NCBI GenBank assembly: GCA_035559795.1
Contig: DATMAR010000011.1
Location: 1 to 64,000 of the forward strand
From: Fimbriimonadales bacterium
GTDB lineage: Bacteria; Armatimonadota; Fimbriimonadia; Fimbriimonadales; ATM1
Reading direction: 5' to 3'
Length of the DNA: 64,000 nucleotides
Shown here: positions 31,301 to 39,504 of the stretch, piece after piece
Layout: the number at the start of each line of letters is the position of its first letter
How positions within the stretch are numbered: the stretch's first letter is position 1
Made by a program: the position numbers and the translations under genes
Notes under the pieces: model-generated
Told to the model about the DNA's origin: nothing
Seen by the model: the letters and a program-made list of their open reading frames with translations, nothing else
Database searches by the model: none

Positions 31301-33020
31301 TGTAAGTTGGTATCTTAACACGAATTCACCTGGAAACATCAAACTCACAACAACTGCCATATCCGATAACGGCAAAAGCGACGGCATGGAACTAACGCTT
31401 CCTGTTTTGCCGTTCGGTGAACAACTCATCCAATTCGAGAGTGACGCAGTAACGACTGAAAAAACCTTGACATTTCGCGTAAACCCGAATGCTTATAAAG
31501 CTTCCGGTGGATTAGAAGTAACCCTCTCACCCACTCTCGCCTCTGTGGCATTGGAAACACTTCCCTATCTCATTTATTATCCGTACGGATGCATCGAACA
31601 GACTCTCAATAGTTTCCTTCCCGCGGTAATTTTCTCCGCTCATTTGCCTACCTTTTCCAAACTCGACCCAGAGACCTTCGCAAAAGTTCCTGATATCGTC
31701 GAAAAAGGTTTTACTCGCATTCGCGTTCTCCAAAATGAGGACGGAGGATGGGGATGGGCAGACAACGATTCTTCTTCTCCGGAAATGACTGCATTGGTGC
31801 TCGAAGGTTTCGCGCGCGCAAGAAGTGTTGGATACGAACCACCAGAAGATAGTCTAAAACGTGGAATCCTCTTTGCAAAATCTTGGATAGAAAACAAGAA
31901 CACCCCCATTACAAAATATTTCACCAGTCATATTCAACTATTGAATGCACTTGCACGCAACGGGGAAAGGGATTTCGTGATAAAAAAATTAAACACGATT
32001 CCCTGGAACGAGCCGAGAAGCGTTCACGACGACATTCTCCTTCTCCGCATGTTCATCGCATTAGGAGAAAATTACAAACGACAACAAAACCAATTTCTGG
32101 AAGCCATATTGAAAAAAGCCTCACGATCACCGGACTCCGTACATTGGGATACTGAAACTCCTTTTTACTGGGGCGCGGAACTCACCGCAATGGCTGCCGA
32201 AGCGATAACCGACATCAACCCGAATCACCCCGTATTGCCGAAAATCCTCCGTTGGCTAATGCTGAAACGCCGATTCGGTTATTGGTGGAGCACGAAAGAC
32301 ACAGCGTCCACCCTTTTTGCAATCGTGAATTATTTAGACAAAACGAAAGAATTAGAACCGGATTACACATTAGATATCGAAATCAACGGGAAAATATATC
32401 GTTCTTTACGAATTAATCGCTTGAATATCGGAATGCGCGATTTACGATTTTTGATTCCTATATCGAATCTAAAAGACGGAGAAAATACGCTCCATTTTCG
32501 TCTAAAAGGAAAAGGGAAAGCCTACTATTCGGCGAAACTGGAACAATTACTCCCGAGAGAATCCCTTCCGCCGATCGAGGGTAACAACGGTCTTAAAATT
32601 CAGCGTGCGTTTTACGAACTTGAGCCACGCCGAACCGAAGAAGGAACATTGCGTTTACTTCCGAGCAAAAACCCTATAGAAAGCATCGAAAAAGGGAAAC
32701 TCATTCGAGTCGTTTTGCGCATTGATGCTCCTTATGGCGGGGAATTTGCTTTGATAGAATGTCCAATTCCTGCAGGATGCGAAATCGAGGAAAAAGAATT
32801 CTGGGACGAATGGCATTTTTGGTATTCGGGAATTGATATACTGGACGATAAAATCGTATACCTCGCAAGGTCTCTTCGATACGGTCGAGAAGAAATCGAA
32901 TTCACCCTTCGCGCAGAAACCATCGGAAAATATCGCACTCTTCCAGCGAGCATCAGCAATATGTATAACCCGAGCATTCGGGCGACATCCTCGAGCACGC
33001 TCTTCGAAATACGTCCATGA
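28335..33020 (+). CDS. Bacterial alpha-2-macroglobulin with intact thioester
   Basis: A 1561-residue periplasmic protease trap. The frame begins earlier (28290), but the ATG at 28335 overlaps the previous stop and has GGAG upstream. Order of parts: signal anchor (about residues 16-35), a carboxypeptidase-regulatory-like domain (about 40-130), macroglobulin repeats (VSEIALVTKNIRGSL, DRPIYRPGNTIHFKGI), and the alpha-2-macroglobulin core (TAAWIPFIRTGPRGIATVKINLPHNITSWRATVKA). The thioester motif PYGCIEQ has Cys at residue 1086. Family members trap attacking proteases covalently. No penicillin-binding protein 1C, the usual partner, is adjacent. Instead a VanW protein follows. Confidence 0.92.
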   Translation: MKSVQPFENWLASRQAAIIIVSIISAVLFGMGIRDDTPLSTVHGIVTLPNGTPMPKARVVLSPDFDIEGRIPPTKTIRTDSEGKFVLTRIPSGSYHIEVVTKAHSLDIPFKNIEEGENELNLILEPSDPFLEVNLTQHVFLPGEEPKIFFEGFDPTNELRLKIYEIRFDKIVEAGGLESVLWPVGRWGKTIPDKDPSFEKLREIKQPLTTRDIEGVFQEEFRLPPLSHGFYWIEADTGLIRNGTYILVSEIALVTKNIRGSLLAYASHLKTGEPIEGANIYIKNGKSLHLLGKTNANGILETNYRTNDENLTFTAQYGNSRALVTSYSYGKQDKYRAFLYTDRPIYRPGNTIHFKGILRRIEGSQLKIANNKTLEIEIRDPENYLLERYQVTTNEMGSFAGSFETNPEGLVGGYTLSCKFEGFEEAITIPVAAYRKPEFSVTVKPDKPYFVRGDKASFTVSAEYYFGGPVVGAQVSAYLYRDHYWGNIAESEEEAEYYLSYYGRGAGSQFIFLKGITDENGKATFSIETDDLPEKSSLDWIYTIDAVVEEQGGKSFSGTGSLLVSRGAFALYVEPTTYVCAPGESIELYVETTRLDNNKPVPNVPVQINYYYEDWTPKSKSTTTNIGTSETTTGENGTSELRITPPRSGSLRIEATAKDNRGNIIVHEVWIWVARENETLNYNYKDLEVTLDKPKYKTGENAKAVINTKHAGVHALVTLEGERVYRKEIVLLKGNTNVYEFPITQELLPNAYISVCYVKNKTFYESDDRLLSYDPKKTIRVEINSDKETYEPGEEATYTIRTLDENNQPVDADCSLAVVDESIFAILEDNRNIYDGFYPIRYNNVNTGYSFPQIYFGDEDKGDIVTEIRRRFLDTAAWIPFIRTGPRGIATVKINLPHNITSWRATVKAATADTAVGSAKQLVTVRKPLMVRLQAPRFFTQGDRTEIRVVVHNATGSDTNVRVRLDATNARIEESKEKIINVSTKTPETVSWYLNTNSPGNIKLTTTAISDNGKSDGMELTLPVLPFGEQLIQFESDAVTTEKTLTFRVNPNAYKASGGLEVTLSPTLASVALETLPYLIYYPYGCIEQTLNSFLPAVIFSAHLPTFSKLDPETFAKVPDIVEKGFTRIRVLQNEDGGWGWADNDSSSPEMTALVLEGFARARSVGYEPPEDSLKRGILFAKSWIENKNTPITKYFTSHIQLLNALARNGERDFVIKKLNTIPWNEPRSVHDDILLLRMFIALGENYKRQQNQFLEAILKKASRSPDSVHWDTETPFYWGAELTAMAAEAITDINPNHPVLPKILRWLMLKRRFGYWWSTKDTASTLFAIVNYLDKTKELEPDYTLDIEINGKIYRSLRINRLNIGMRDLRFLIPISNLKDGENTLHFRLKGKGKAYYSAKLEQLLPRESLPPIEGNNGLKIQRAFYELEPRRTEEGTLRLLPSKNPIESIEKGKLIRVVLRIDAPYGGEFALIECPIPAGCEIEEKEFWDEWHFWYSGIDILDDKIVYLARSLRYGREEIEFTLRAETIGKYRTLPASISNMYNPSIRATSSSTLFEIRP

Positions 33021-33778
33021 ACATGAAAAGAATCATCCTAACTTGCATTTTATTAGTCCCGACGATATTCGGGTCATTCGGTTTGATAACACAAAAACCC
33101 TCTTGGGTGCGCATTGCGACATATTCGACATCGCTGCAAGGAAGAACACTTTCACAAAAACATAATTCGATTCTTGCCGCTCAGAAACTCGATGGCGTGG
33201 TAATTCCACCGGGTAAAGTTTTTTCATTCAACAAAACTGTGGGAACATGGTCTCGCTACGAAGGATATCGAAAAGCACCCGTGAGTTACAATGGTCAAAT
33301 GATAAAAGCATGGGGAGGCGGTGTTTGTCAAACTTCTACGACCTTATATAACACTGCGCTTCTCGCAGGGTTGGAAATCATCGAAAGAAATCAGCACCGT
33401 TTCGCTCCTGAATATGTCCCCCCCGGTCGTGACGCTGCTGTCGCATTCGAAAATATAGACCTCCGTTTCAAAAACCCTTATCCCTTTCCCATTCTCATTA
33501 AAAATCGAACAACGAATGAAAGACTGCAATTCGAAATCCTCGGCAAAAAACCTCTAAATTGCAAAATCCAAATCGTTCACGAGATTCACAAAGTGAACGT
33601 TCCGAAGGAATTTTCCTTACAGTCCTCCTCCTTTGTTTCCCGAACAGCACATCCGGGAAACCCCGGTTTTGCGGTCACAGTTTACAGGGTCTTCCAATCG
33701 GATAGAGGAATTCGCAAAGAACTGGTTTCTCGAAACTCTTACCCCTCGGCCCCGAGAATCACCTTTTCCAGCCGGTAA
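33017..33778 (+). CDS. VanW-family secreted protein
   Basis: The 253 residues start with a signal peptide (about 1-22). The VanW core is plain: GRTLSQKHNSILAAQKLDGVVIPPGKVFSFN, then GYRKAPVSYNG and GGGVCQTSTTLYNTALLAGLEIIERNQH. The family is named from a glycopeptide-resistance operon but its biochemical role is unknown, and the name should not be read as vancomycin resistance. ATG overlaps the alpha-2-macroglobulin stop by 4 bases. Confidence 0.85.
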   Translation: MNMKRIILTCILLVPTIFGSFGLITQKPSWVRIATYSTSLQGRTLSQKHNSILAAQKLDGVVIPPGKVFSFNKTVGTWSRYEGYRKAPVSYNGQMIKAWGGGVCQTSTTLYNTALLAGLEIIERNQHRFAPEYVPPGRDAAVAFENIDLRFKNPYPFPILIKNRTTNERLQFEILGKKPLNCKIQIVHEIHKVNVPKEFSLQSSSFVSRTAHPGNPGFAVTVYRVFQSDRGIRKELVSRNSYPSAPRITFSSR

Positions 33779-33817
33779 GCAGCGTTCGGCATACGCAAAA
33801 AAAAAGAAGTTAGAAAA

Positions 33818-33894
33818 TGGTAGCGGAGGTCGGATTCGAACCGACGACCCAGCGGGTATGAACCGCTTGCTCTGACCATCTGAGCTACTCCGCC
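33818..33894 (-). tRNA. tRNA-Met (CAT), elongator type, CCA encoded
   Basis: Read on the minus strand, the cloverleaf has acceptor GGCGGAG / CTCCGCT (G1-U72 wobble), D arm GCTC...GAGC, anticodon arm AGCGG-TTCATAC-CCGCT and T arm GTCGG-TTCGAAT-CCGAC, followed by A73 and a genomic CCA. The loop TTCATAC and a paired position 1-72 fit elongator Met. The initiator would show an unpaired C1-A72 and three G-C pairs in the anticodon stem. The lysidine-type tRNA-Ile usually reads CTCATAA. Confidence 0.93.
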
Positions 33895-33986
33895 GACTCC
33901 CCGAAGATTTTACCCTTATCAATTAACACCTTTCACAGTTCACTACATTCCCAATAACATACTAAAAAAGACGGTAACAAATTATC

Positions 33987-34484
33987 AACTCCCCTTGCGT
34001 AAGCAGGCAACCTTTCGAGGAAAAGGTCATCAGAACGACACGCAAAAAACTGTAACGGCAAAGAAACTGCAACTAATGATAAGAAGTAACTAATAAGTAA
34101 AACCGTACCGATAAGCAACGCTGTAATAAATAATCGGTTCCCTTTGCGCAAGCAGGAGGAACCTTACGGAGGGGGGTCAAAGAATAAACCTCTGACCCTT
34201 GAAATTATGCGATAAACATTTTTCAAAGTCGTGTTTTCACGATAATCGAAAACAAAACGGTTCCCCTTGCGCGAGCAGGGGGAACCTTACGGAGGGGGTT
34301 GAAGAATAACCTCTGACTCCTTGGAACTTTGATATAAGTAACGAAAACTGATTCCTCTTGCATAAGCAGAAACCATAAAAGAGGGCATAAGAAGAACACA
34401 TCAAAAATTGCAAAAAATAATAAGAAGCAATGGTTTCAAAAACTCTAATCCAAATCAGTTCCCCTTGCGCGAGCAGGGGGAAAT
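33987..34484. repeat. Cluster of five family B hairpins upstream of the tRNA gene
   Basis: Copies lie at 33987-34013, 34136-34163, 34259-34286, 34350-34374 and 34457-34484. The well-kept ones have stem GGTTCCCCTTGC / GCAGGGGGAACC with loops GTAA, GCAA, GCGA and GCGA, then a shared tail TTACGGAGGGGGT and, in two copies, a second stretch with AACCTCTGAC. The 33895-34516 spacer holds no gene I can support. It is AT-rich apart from these repeats. Confidence 0.75.
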
Positions 34485-34516
34485 TTTACGGAGGGGGTCG
34501 AAAAAAACTCTCTCTG

Positions 34517-35140
34517 TTAATTTTTCTCGAATTCCCGCAATATCTCCCGATAATCCTCCAAAGTATCCACATCTCGAAATTGCTTACAGTTTTCGGTGTG
34601 TACCGTATAAATATCCTGCGTCATCAAAAAATCTCTTAATGTCTTCCCATCCCTAATCGCCCCCCGTAAAGAAAGCCAAGTGTTATCTTTCAAAAAAACA
34701 GGGTGTTTCCGTATTCCCTCGCAAATTGGCTGGATTACCGAATAGCCTTTATCCAGCATAGACGCACATCGCTCGATAGTTCCCACCTCGAGTAAGGGCA
34801 TATCCGCGGGACACAAAGCCATCCATTCAGAATGGCAGTCGTCTAATGCTTCGAGAATCGAACCGACCATGCCCAGTTCCGGTTGTAAATTAATAATGTA
34901 GCGCAAACCCAATTCGAACGCTTCACGTGCCAGCAATTCGTCATCCACTCTTCCGATAACACGAACCCGTTTCAATCCTGCCTCGAAAAATTTTCGCGCC
35001 ATATGGCTCAAAATCGTTTCACTCCCTAAACGCAGGAGTTGTTTATTGACACCTAATCTCTCGCTTTTTCCCGCAGCGAGTAAATAAACTTCGACGCGCT
35101 TATTCGGCGATATTGCGGATATATCGGATTTGTCCTGCAT
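34517..35140 (-). CDS. MobA-like nucleotidyltransferase (NTP transferase)
   Basis: The 207 residues carry the MobA/MocA nucleotidyltransferase pattern: LLAAGKSERLGVNKQLL at the start (nucleotide-binding loop), then ALCPADMPLL (metal-binding Asp) and a terminal DVDTLEDYREI helix. Such enzymes add CMP or GMP to molybdopterin, though some act on sugar phosphates. No other molybdenum-cofactor gene is in the window, so the substrate is open. The first 41 bases overlap the DinB gene, and no later start fits. Confidence 0.8.
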   Translation of the reverse strand: MQDKSDISAISPNKRVEVYLLAAGKSERLGVNKQLLRLGSETILSHMARKFFEAGLKRVRVIGRVDDELLAREAFELGLRYIINLQPELGMVGSILEALDDCHSEWMALCPADMPLLEVGTIERCASMLDKGYSVIQPICEGIRKHPVFLKDNTWLSLRGAIRDGKTLRDFLMTQDIYTVHTENCKQFRDVDTLEDYREILREFEKN

Positions 35141-35567
35141 GATAAATATCGTGCTCGATGAGCATCAAAAAAAACTCCATAATGGTCATTCTTTTTCCGC
35201 CCCACGTGCTTACTTTTAAAGGCAACTCTTCGTCGCTCAAATCCCGTAACTTATTTACGACCTTATTATTTGCCTCCTGGAGTTGTTTCATCATCGTTTC
35301 CATATTTTCTTTCTCCAATTCACTTTTCAACGTGTCCCATGTCACGATTCCTCCTTCGAAAGCAGTGCTAATTTGCACCAATTTATCGCCTGTAACATGA
35401 TACACGATATCTCGAATCGAACCGTCCATCCATGGAAACCCGTGATGTTTAGGTGGAACCCAAAAGAAAACTTCTTCGCTGATTCCTTTCAATGCACCCA
35501 TCAAACTATGCCATGGGCTCTTTGCAAAGGAGCGCTCTTGATAGTGTAAAAGGCTTTCGACGTTCAT
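35100..35567 (-). CDS. DinB-family protein (putative metal-dependent hydrolase)
   Basis: A 155-residue four-helix bundle. The DinB metal site is suggested by IVYHVTGDK and the C-terminal EHDIYHAGQIRYIR helix with conserved histidines. Family members include thiol transferases and many proteins without a known role. It lies 42 bases after secA and overlaps the MobA-like gene. Confidence 0.8.
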   Translation of the reverse strand: MNVESLLHYQERSFAKSPWHSLMGALKGISEEVFFWVPPKHHGFPWMDGSIRDIVYHVTGDKLVQISTAFEGGIVTWDTLKSELEKENMETMMKQLQEANNKVVNKLRDLSDEELPLKVSTWGGKRMTIMEFFLMLIEHDIYHAGQIRYIRNIAE

Positions 35568-35609
35568 TTTTCTCGCTTTGGGAAAGAAGGAGCAAGGACT
35601 CGACTTACA

Positions 35610-38600
35610 CTAACCGCCGACAACTTCTCGATAGTGGCAGTGCTTGAATTTCTTCCCGCTTCCGCAAGGGCATGGGTCATTGCGTTTGACTTTCGACCAA
35701 TCGATTTCTCCGTTCCCCGTTCGGGTCGTTGCTTTTGCATCTATTCTTTCCATCCGCGGAGACGGGGGGGCTACTTGCGGTTGGCGCTGGATCGTCGCAC
35801 GATAAATGCGGGTTACGACCAACTCTCGAATGCCACGTAGCGTATCTTCGAAAATCGAATGGCTTTCTTTTTTGAATGCAATCAACGGGTCAACTTGCCC
35901 GTAGCCACGAAGTCCGATTCCTTCGCGCAATCGCTCAACCAATTGCAAGTGTTCTGTCCACTTCTGCGTGATGGCTTGCAATAAAAGAAACCTCTCGAGC
36001 TGGCGGAAATTCTCGTCGCCGATTTCGCGTATCCTCGCCTCGTAAGCATTGTGCGCCCATCGCTTCACCGTTTCGAGAATGGTTTCCTCGTCTTTCAATG
36101 CCTCCAAATCTTCCGGAGTTCCATAATCCATCGCAGGGAAAATCATCGTCAAATCTCGGAAAAGCGTATGATAATCCCATTTCTCGTATTCCGAAAATGC
36201 AGGATTATGACGATGAACGACTTCTTCTAATGTCTCGTCGATATATTCTTGAATGGTGGGGCGAGCGTCTTTTCCTAATACGTATTCCCTCCGCATGCTG
36301 TAAATAAACTCGCGCTGCGCATTCAACACGTCGTCGTATTCCAACACATGCTTTCGATATTCGAAGAAATGCATCTCGATTCGTTTCTGAGTCTTTTCGA
36401 TCATAGAACTCAAAAACTTCGCATCTACTTGTTCGAATTCGGGCCATGCTTTCAAAAGCGGATTTTCGAGCATGCGCGGGTTGAATATCTTCCAAAGTTG
36501 GTCCTCTAAGGACACGAAATATCGGCTTTCTCCGGGGTCTCCCTGACGTCCCGAACGCCCGCGCAACTGATTATCTATGCGGCGGCTTTCATGCCGTTCC
36601 GAACCCAGAATATAAAGCCCACCTAATTTGCGCACTTCTTCTGCTAACGCCGCACGTTCTTGGTCATCCAAGGGCAATGGGGGGGCAGCACGCTGTTTTC
36701 CACCTCTACGATACGACTCGAAAGTTTCCGCCATGAACCCGTCGCTTCCACTCGAGCGTTTTGTTTCATCCGTCTGAACCGTGCCGCCCAACAAAATATC
36801 TACACCGCGTCCAGCCATATTCGTAGCAATGGTCACGGCTCCCTTGCGACCCGCTTCTGCGATGATTAATGCTTCACGTTCATGATATTTCGCATTCAAA
36901 ACATTATGCGGGATACCGTGTTTCAACGCCTCCTCTAAATACTCTTTGTTCTCTGCGGGAAGTTGATGATGCTCCAAAAACCAATCCATCATTTCCGCAC
37001 TTAGAGGATTCGTCGGTAAACCCATGCTCGATGCGACTTGAGCAAAATTTTTGAGTTTCGCTTCGGGTATCGGCGTGGAAATCGCTTTATAATGCTCCTG
37101 CTTTTCTTTTTTAGAAAGTCCTTTCTTTTCTAATTCGGTTTTTATTCGTTCCGCCAGGAGCATCTTTTGTAAGTTATCCGGCATCAATCTCGTGGAAAGT
37201 CTCTCCGACATTTCTATAGAACGCGTCCCCACCAAAACAGGCTGCTGTTTCGTATAAAGGCGCAATATCTCTTGAGCAATCGCGCGCAACTTCGCCTCTT
37301 CCGTTTTGAAAACCACATCCGGATGGTCGACGCGAATCATCTTTCGATGTGTCGGAATGACGACCACACTCAAACCGTAAATCTTGAGAAATTCGTCTTC
37401 TTCCGTCTTCGCAGTTCCCGTCATTCCAGCCAACTTTTCATACAATCGGAAAAGGTTCTGGAACGTGATTACGGCAATCGTTTGACTCTCACGCTGTATG
37501 GGAACGCCTTCTTTCGCCTCCAACGCTTGATGCAACCCCTCGCTCAATCTTCTGCCGAACATCAAGCGCCCTGTGTTTTCGTCTACCAAAATCACTTGTC
37601 CATCTTTGACGACATAATCTACATCCTTTTCGAAAAGCCCATAGGCTTTAATCGAAGCATTGATGTAATGCATGTAATCCGGATAATCCGCGAGGTTGCT
37701 GATGTTCAATAACTCTTCGACCCGGTCGTAACCTCTTTCCGTCAAAGACGCAGAATGGTTTTTCTTGTCTACGATGTAATCGCAATCGCTCTCTTCTTCG
37801 CGTGTACCCGGTTTCAATTTTCGAACGACTGCATCGATTCGACGATAAATTTCAACGGGTTCTTGAGAAGCACCGCTGATAATATGAGGTGTGCGTGCTT
37901 CGTCAATTAAAATGCTGTCTACTTCGTCTACGATTGCATAATATAAATCCCGCATGACGAGTTCCGATTCGTCGAACACCATGTTGTCGCGAAGATAATC
38001 GAATCCGAACTCGTGGTTCGTTCCATAAACGATATCGCATTCGTAGGCTTCCCTTCTGCTTACAGGACGCAGATGCACATATCGCGGATCGTCATGCTCG
38101 AAGCCAGGCTCGTAAATGTAACTCCCCCCCAATTCATCCGATTCCGGAGACTGCCCTTGAATGACTCCCACCGACATTCCGAGCAAATGATAAATCGGTC
38201 CCATCCAAACCGCGTCGCGGCGTGCAAGATAATCATTTACGGTAACGAGATGGACTCCGCGACCCGTCAATGCATTCAAATAAAGCGGCATCGTCGCAAC
38301 GAGAGTTTTCCCTTCCCCCGTTTTCATCTCTGCGACCTTTCCTTCATGCAATACGATTGCGCCCAATACTTGCACGTCGAAATGACGCATATGAAGTGTG
38401 CGGCGACTGGCTTCTCTCACCAATGCGTACGCTTCAGGAAGAATGTCGTCTAACGTCTCCCCTGCCTTCAGTCGCTGAATAAATTCTTCTTTTTTCCGTG
38501 CGAAATCTTCCTGCTTCAGCGCTTGCATCTGTGGTTCGAGTGCATTGACCCGCTCCACGATGGGCATGAGTCGTTTGATTTCCTCCTCACTTCTATCGAA

Positions 38601-38630
38601 CCACTTGCGAAAAATAGTATCCAATTTCAT
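35610..38630 (-). CDS. secA: Preprotein translocase ATPase SecA
   Basis: This drives Sec-dependent export. The 1006 residues are longer than most (840-900). Visible parts: AEMKTGEGKT (Walker A), LVTVNDYLARRD, VDEVDSILIDEARTPHI (Walker B region), LVGTRSIEMSE, ATNMAGRGVDI, SERHESRRIDNQLRGRSGRQGDPG, and a C-terminal SEC-C zinc motif CPCGSGKKFKHCH. An insert of about 25 residues rich in Ser, Gly and Arg lies between the MAGRGVDI and ESRRID motifs, and account for part of the extra length. It is divergent from the UDG gene. Confidence 0.97.
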   Translation of the reverse strand: MKLDTIFRKWFDRSEEEIKRLMPIVERVNALEPQMQALKQEDFARKKEEFIQRLKAGETLDDILPEAYALVREASRRTLHMRHFDVQVLGAIVLHEGKVAEMKTGEGKTLVATMPLYLNALTGRGVHLVTVNDYLARRDAVWMGPIYHLLGMSVGVIQGQSPESDELGGSYIYEPGFEHDDPRYVHLRPVSRREAYECDIVYGTNHEFGFDYLRDNMVFDESELVMRDLYYAIVDEVDSILIDEARTPHIISGASQEPVEIYRRIDAVVRKLKPGTREEESDCDYIVDKKNHSASLTERGYDRVEELLNISNLADYPDYMHYINASIKAYGLFEKDVDYVVKDGQVILVDENTGRLMFGRRLSEGLHQALEAKEGVPIQRESQTIAVITFQNLFRLYEKLAGMTGTAKTEEDEFLKIYGLSVVVIPTHRKMIRVDHPDVVFKTEEAKLRAIAQEILRLYTKQQPVLVGTRSIEMSERLSTRLMPDNLQKMLLAERIKTELEKKGLSKKEKQEHYKAISTPIPEAKLKNFAQVASSMGLPTNPLSAEMMDWFLEHHQLPAENKEYLEEALKHGIPHNVLNAKYHEREALIIAEAGRKGAVTIATNMAGRGVDILLGGTVQTDETKRSSGSDGFMAETFESYRRGGKQRAAPPLPLDDQERAALAEEVRKLGGLYILGSERHESRRIDNQLRGRSGRQGDPGESRYFVSLEDQLWKIFNPRMLENPLLKAWPEFEQVDAKFLSSMIEKTQKRIEMHFFEYRKHVLEYDDVLNAQREFIYSMRREYVLGKDARPTIQEYIDETLEEVVHRHNPAFSEYEKWDYHTLFRDLTMIFPAMDYGTPEDLEALKDEETILETVKRWAHNAYEARIREIGDENFRQLERFLLLQAITQKWTEHLQLVERLREGIGLRGYGQVDPLIAFKKESHSIFEDTLRGIRELVVTRIYRATIQRQPQVAPPSPRMERIDAKATTRTGNGEIDWSKVKRNDPCPCGSGKKFKHCHYREVVGG

Positions 38631-38678
38631 AGTTAATTCCGCTGGATGTTCCCTTTATTTATCAACACGATAGCGGCA

Positions 38679-38706
38679 TTGGCTGTTCCGAATTCATACT
38701 TAAAAT
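38679..38706 (+). promoter_or_regulatory. Promoter for the UDG gene, leaderless geometry
   Basis: TTGGCT (38679-38684), 16 bases, then TAAAAT (38701-38706). The start codon TTG follows after 8 bases, so the predicted transcript would begin at or within about 2 bases of the start codon and no ribosome site fits in between. Confidence 0.5.
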
Positions 38707-38714
38707 AACGGGAT

Positions 38715-39419
38715 TTGAAGACAAAACAAGAGTATACCTTGCGCTCGAAGAGAAACTCCCGTGAACTTTCCTGGCTCGAAAGGCAGAATAGACGGGTGTT
38801 GCTTTGCCGTCGCTGTCCCCGCTTGCGGTCATTTTGCGAACAGATTTCTCGAGAAAAACGCGCCGCTTTTCGCACGGAAAACTACCACGCCAAACCCGTC
38901 CCGAATTTCGGCGATTCGAAAGCCAGGCTCCTCATCGTAGGGTTAGCCCCGGGAGCGCACGGCTCTAACCGCACCGGAAGGATGTTCACCGGTGATAGAA
39001 GCGGACAGTGGCTGTATCGAGCCCTCTATGACACGGGTTTTGCATCCCAACCCACTTGGGAATCTCCTGACGACGGACTCGTACTCCAAGATTGTTTGAT
39101 TACCGCAATCTGCCGTTGTGCCCCGCCCAAAAACAAGCCCCTTCCTTCGGAAATAGAAAATTGCTCGGATTATTTAATAGAGACACTACGAAAAACACCT
39201 TGGAAAGTCATTGTGGCTTTGGGCGCTCTCGCATATCGTGAAGTCGGCAAACGCTTGCAGGTCAAGCTCTCTCGTTTCGCTCACGGCATTGAAAATCTTT
39301 TGCCTGACAGCCGCATCGTCATCGCCTCCTATCATCCGAGCCAACAAAACACCTTTACAGGAAAACTTACAGCAGAAATGTTGAAAGAAGTCTTTGTTCG
39401 TGCAAAACGATATTTATAA
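38715..39419 (+). CDS. Uracil-DNA glycosylase family 5 (UDGb type)
   Basis: This removes uracil (and, in characterised relatives, hypoxanthine) from DNA. The 234 residues include an N-terminal Cys cluster (CRRCPRLRSFC) likely to bind an Fe-S centre with later cysteines, motif I GLAPGAHGSNRTGRMFTGD with Ala in place of the catalytic Asp/Asn of family 1, VALGALAYREV, and motif III YHPSQQNTFTGKLT. The TTG start is supported only by promoter spacing. Homologues would allow a start a few codons later. Confidence 0.9.
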   Translation: MKTKQEYTLRSKRNSRELSWLERQNRRVLLCRRCPRLRSFCEQISREKRAAFRTENYHAKPVPNFGDSKARLLIVGLAPGAHGSNRTGRMFTGDRSGQWLYRALYDTGFASQPTWESPDDGLVLQDCLITAICRCAPPKNKPLPSEIENCSDYLIETLRKTPWKVIVALGALAYREVGKRLQVKLSRFAHGIENLLPDSRIVIASYHPSQQNTFTGKLTAEMLKEVFVRAKRYL

Positions 39420-39457
39420 ACAAACCGCTTCTATTCTTTTACTTCTTCTTGACTTCT

Positions 39458-39481
39458 CGTTCCCAAACCCTGTTTGAAAAG
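39458..39481. repeat. Degenerate family C hairpin between convergent genes
   Basis: CGTTCCCAAACCCTGTTTG followed by AAAAG resembles the family C stem with a decayed right arm. It sits between the convergent UDG and DprA-like genes. Confidence 0.45.
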
Positions 39482-39504
39482 ACCGCTCGCGGAGCACTAA
39501 AAAA

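Noticed and set aside
33017-33778. VanW as evidence of vancomycin resistance
   Set aside because: No vanHAX ligase genes are present, and VanW domains are common in unrelated contexts.
34136-34484. Family B hairpins resembling a type I-E CRISPR repeat
   Set aside because: Spacing is irregular, copies differ, and the same sequence lies alone at other gene ends.
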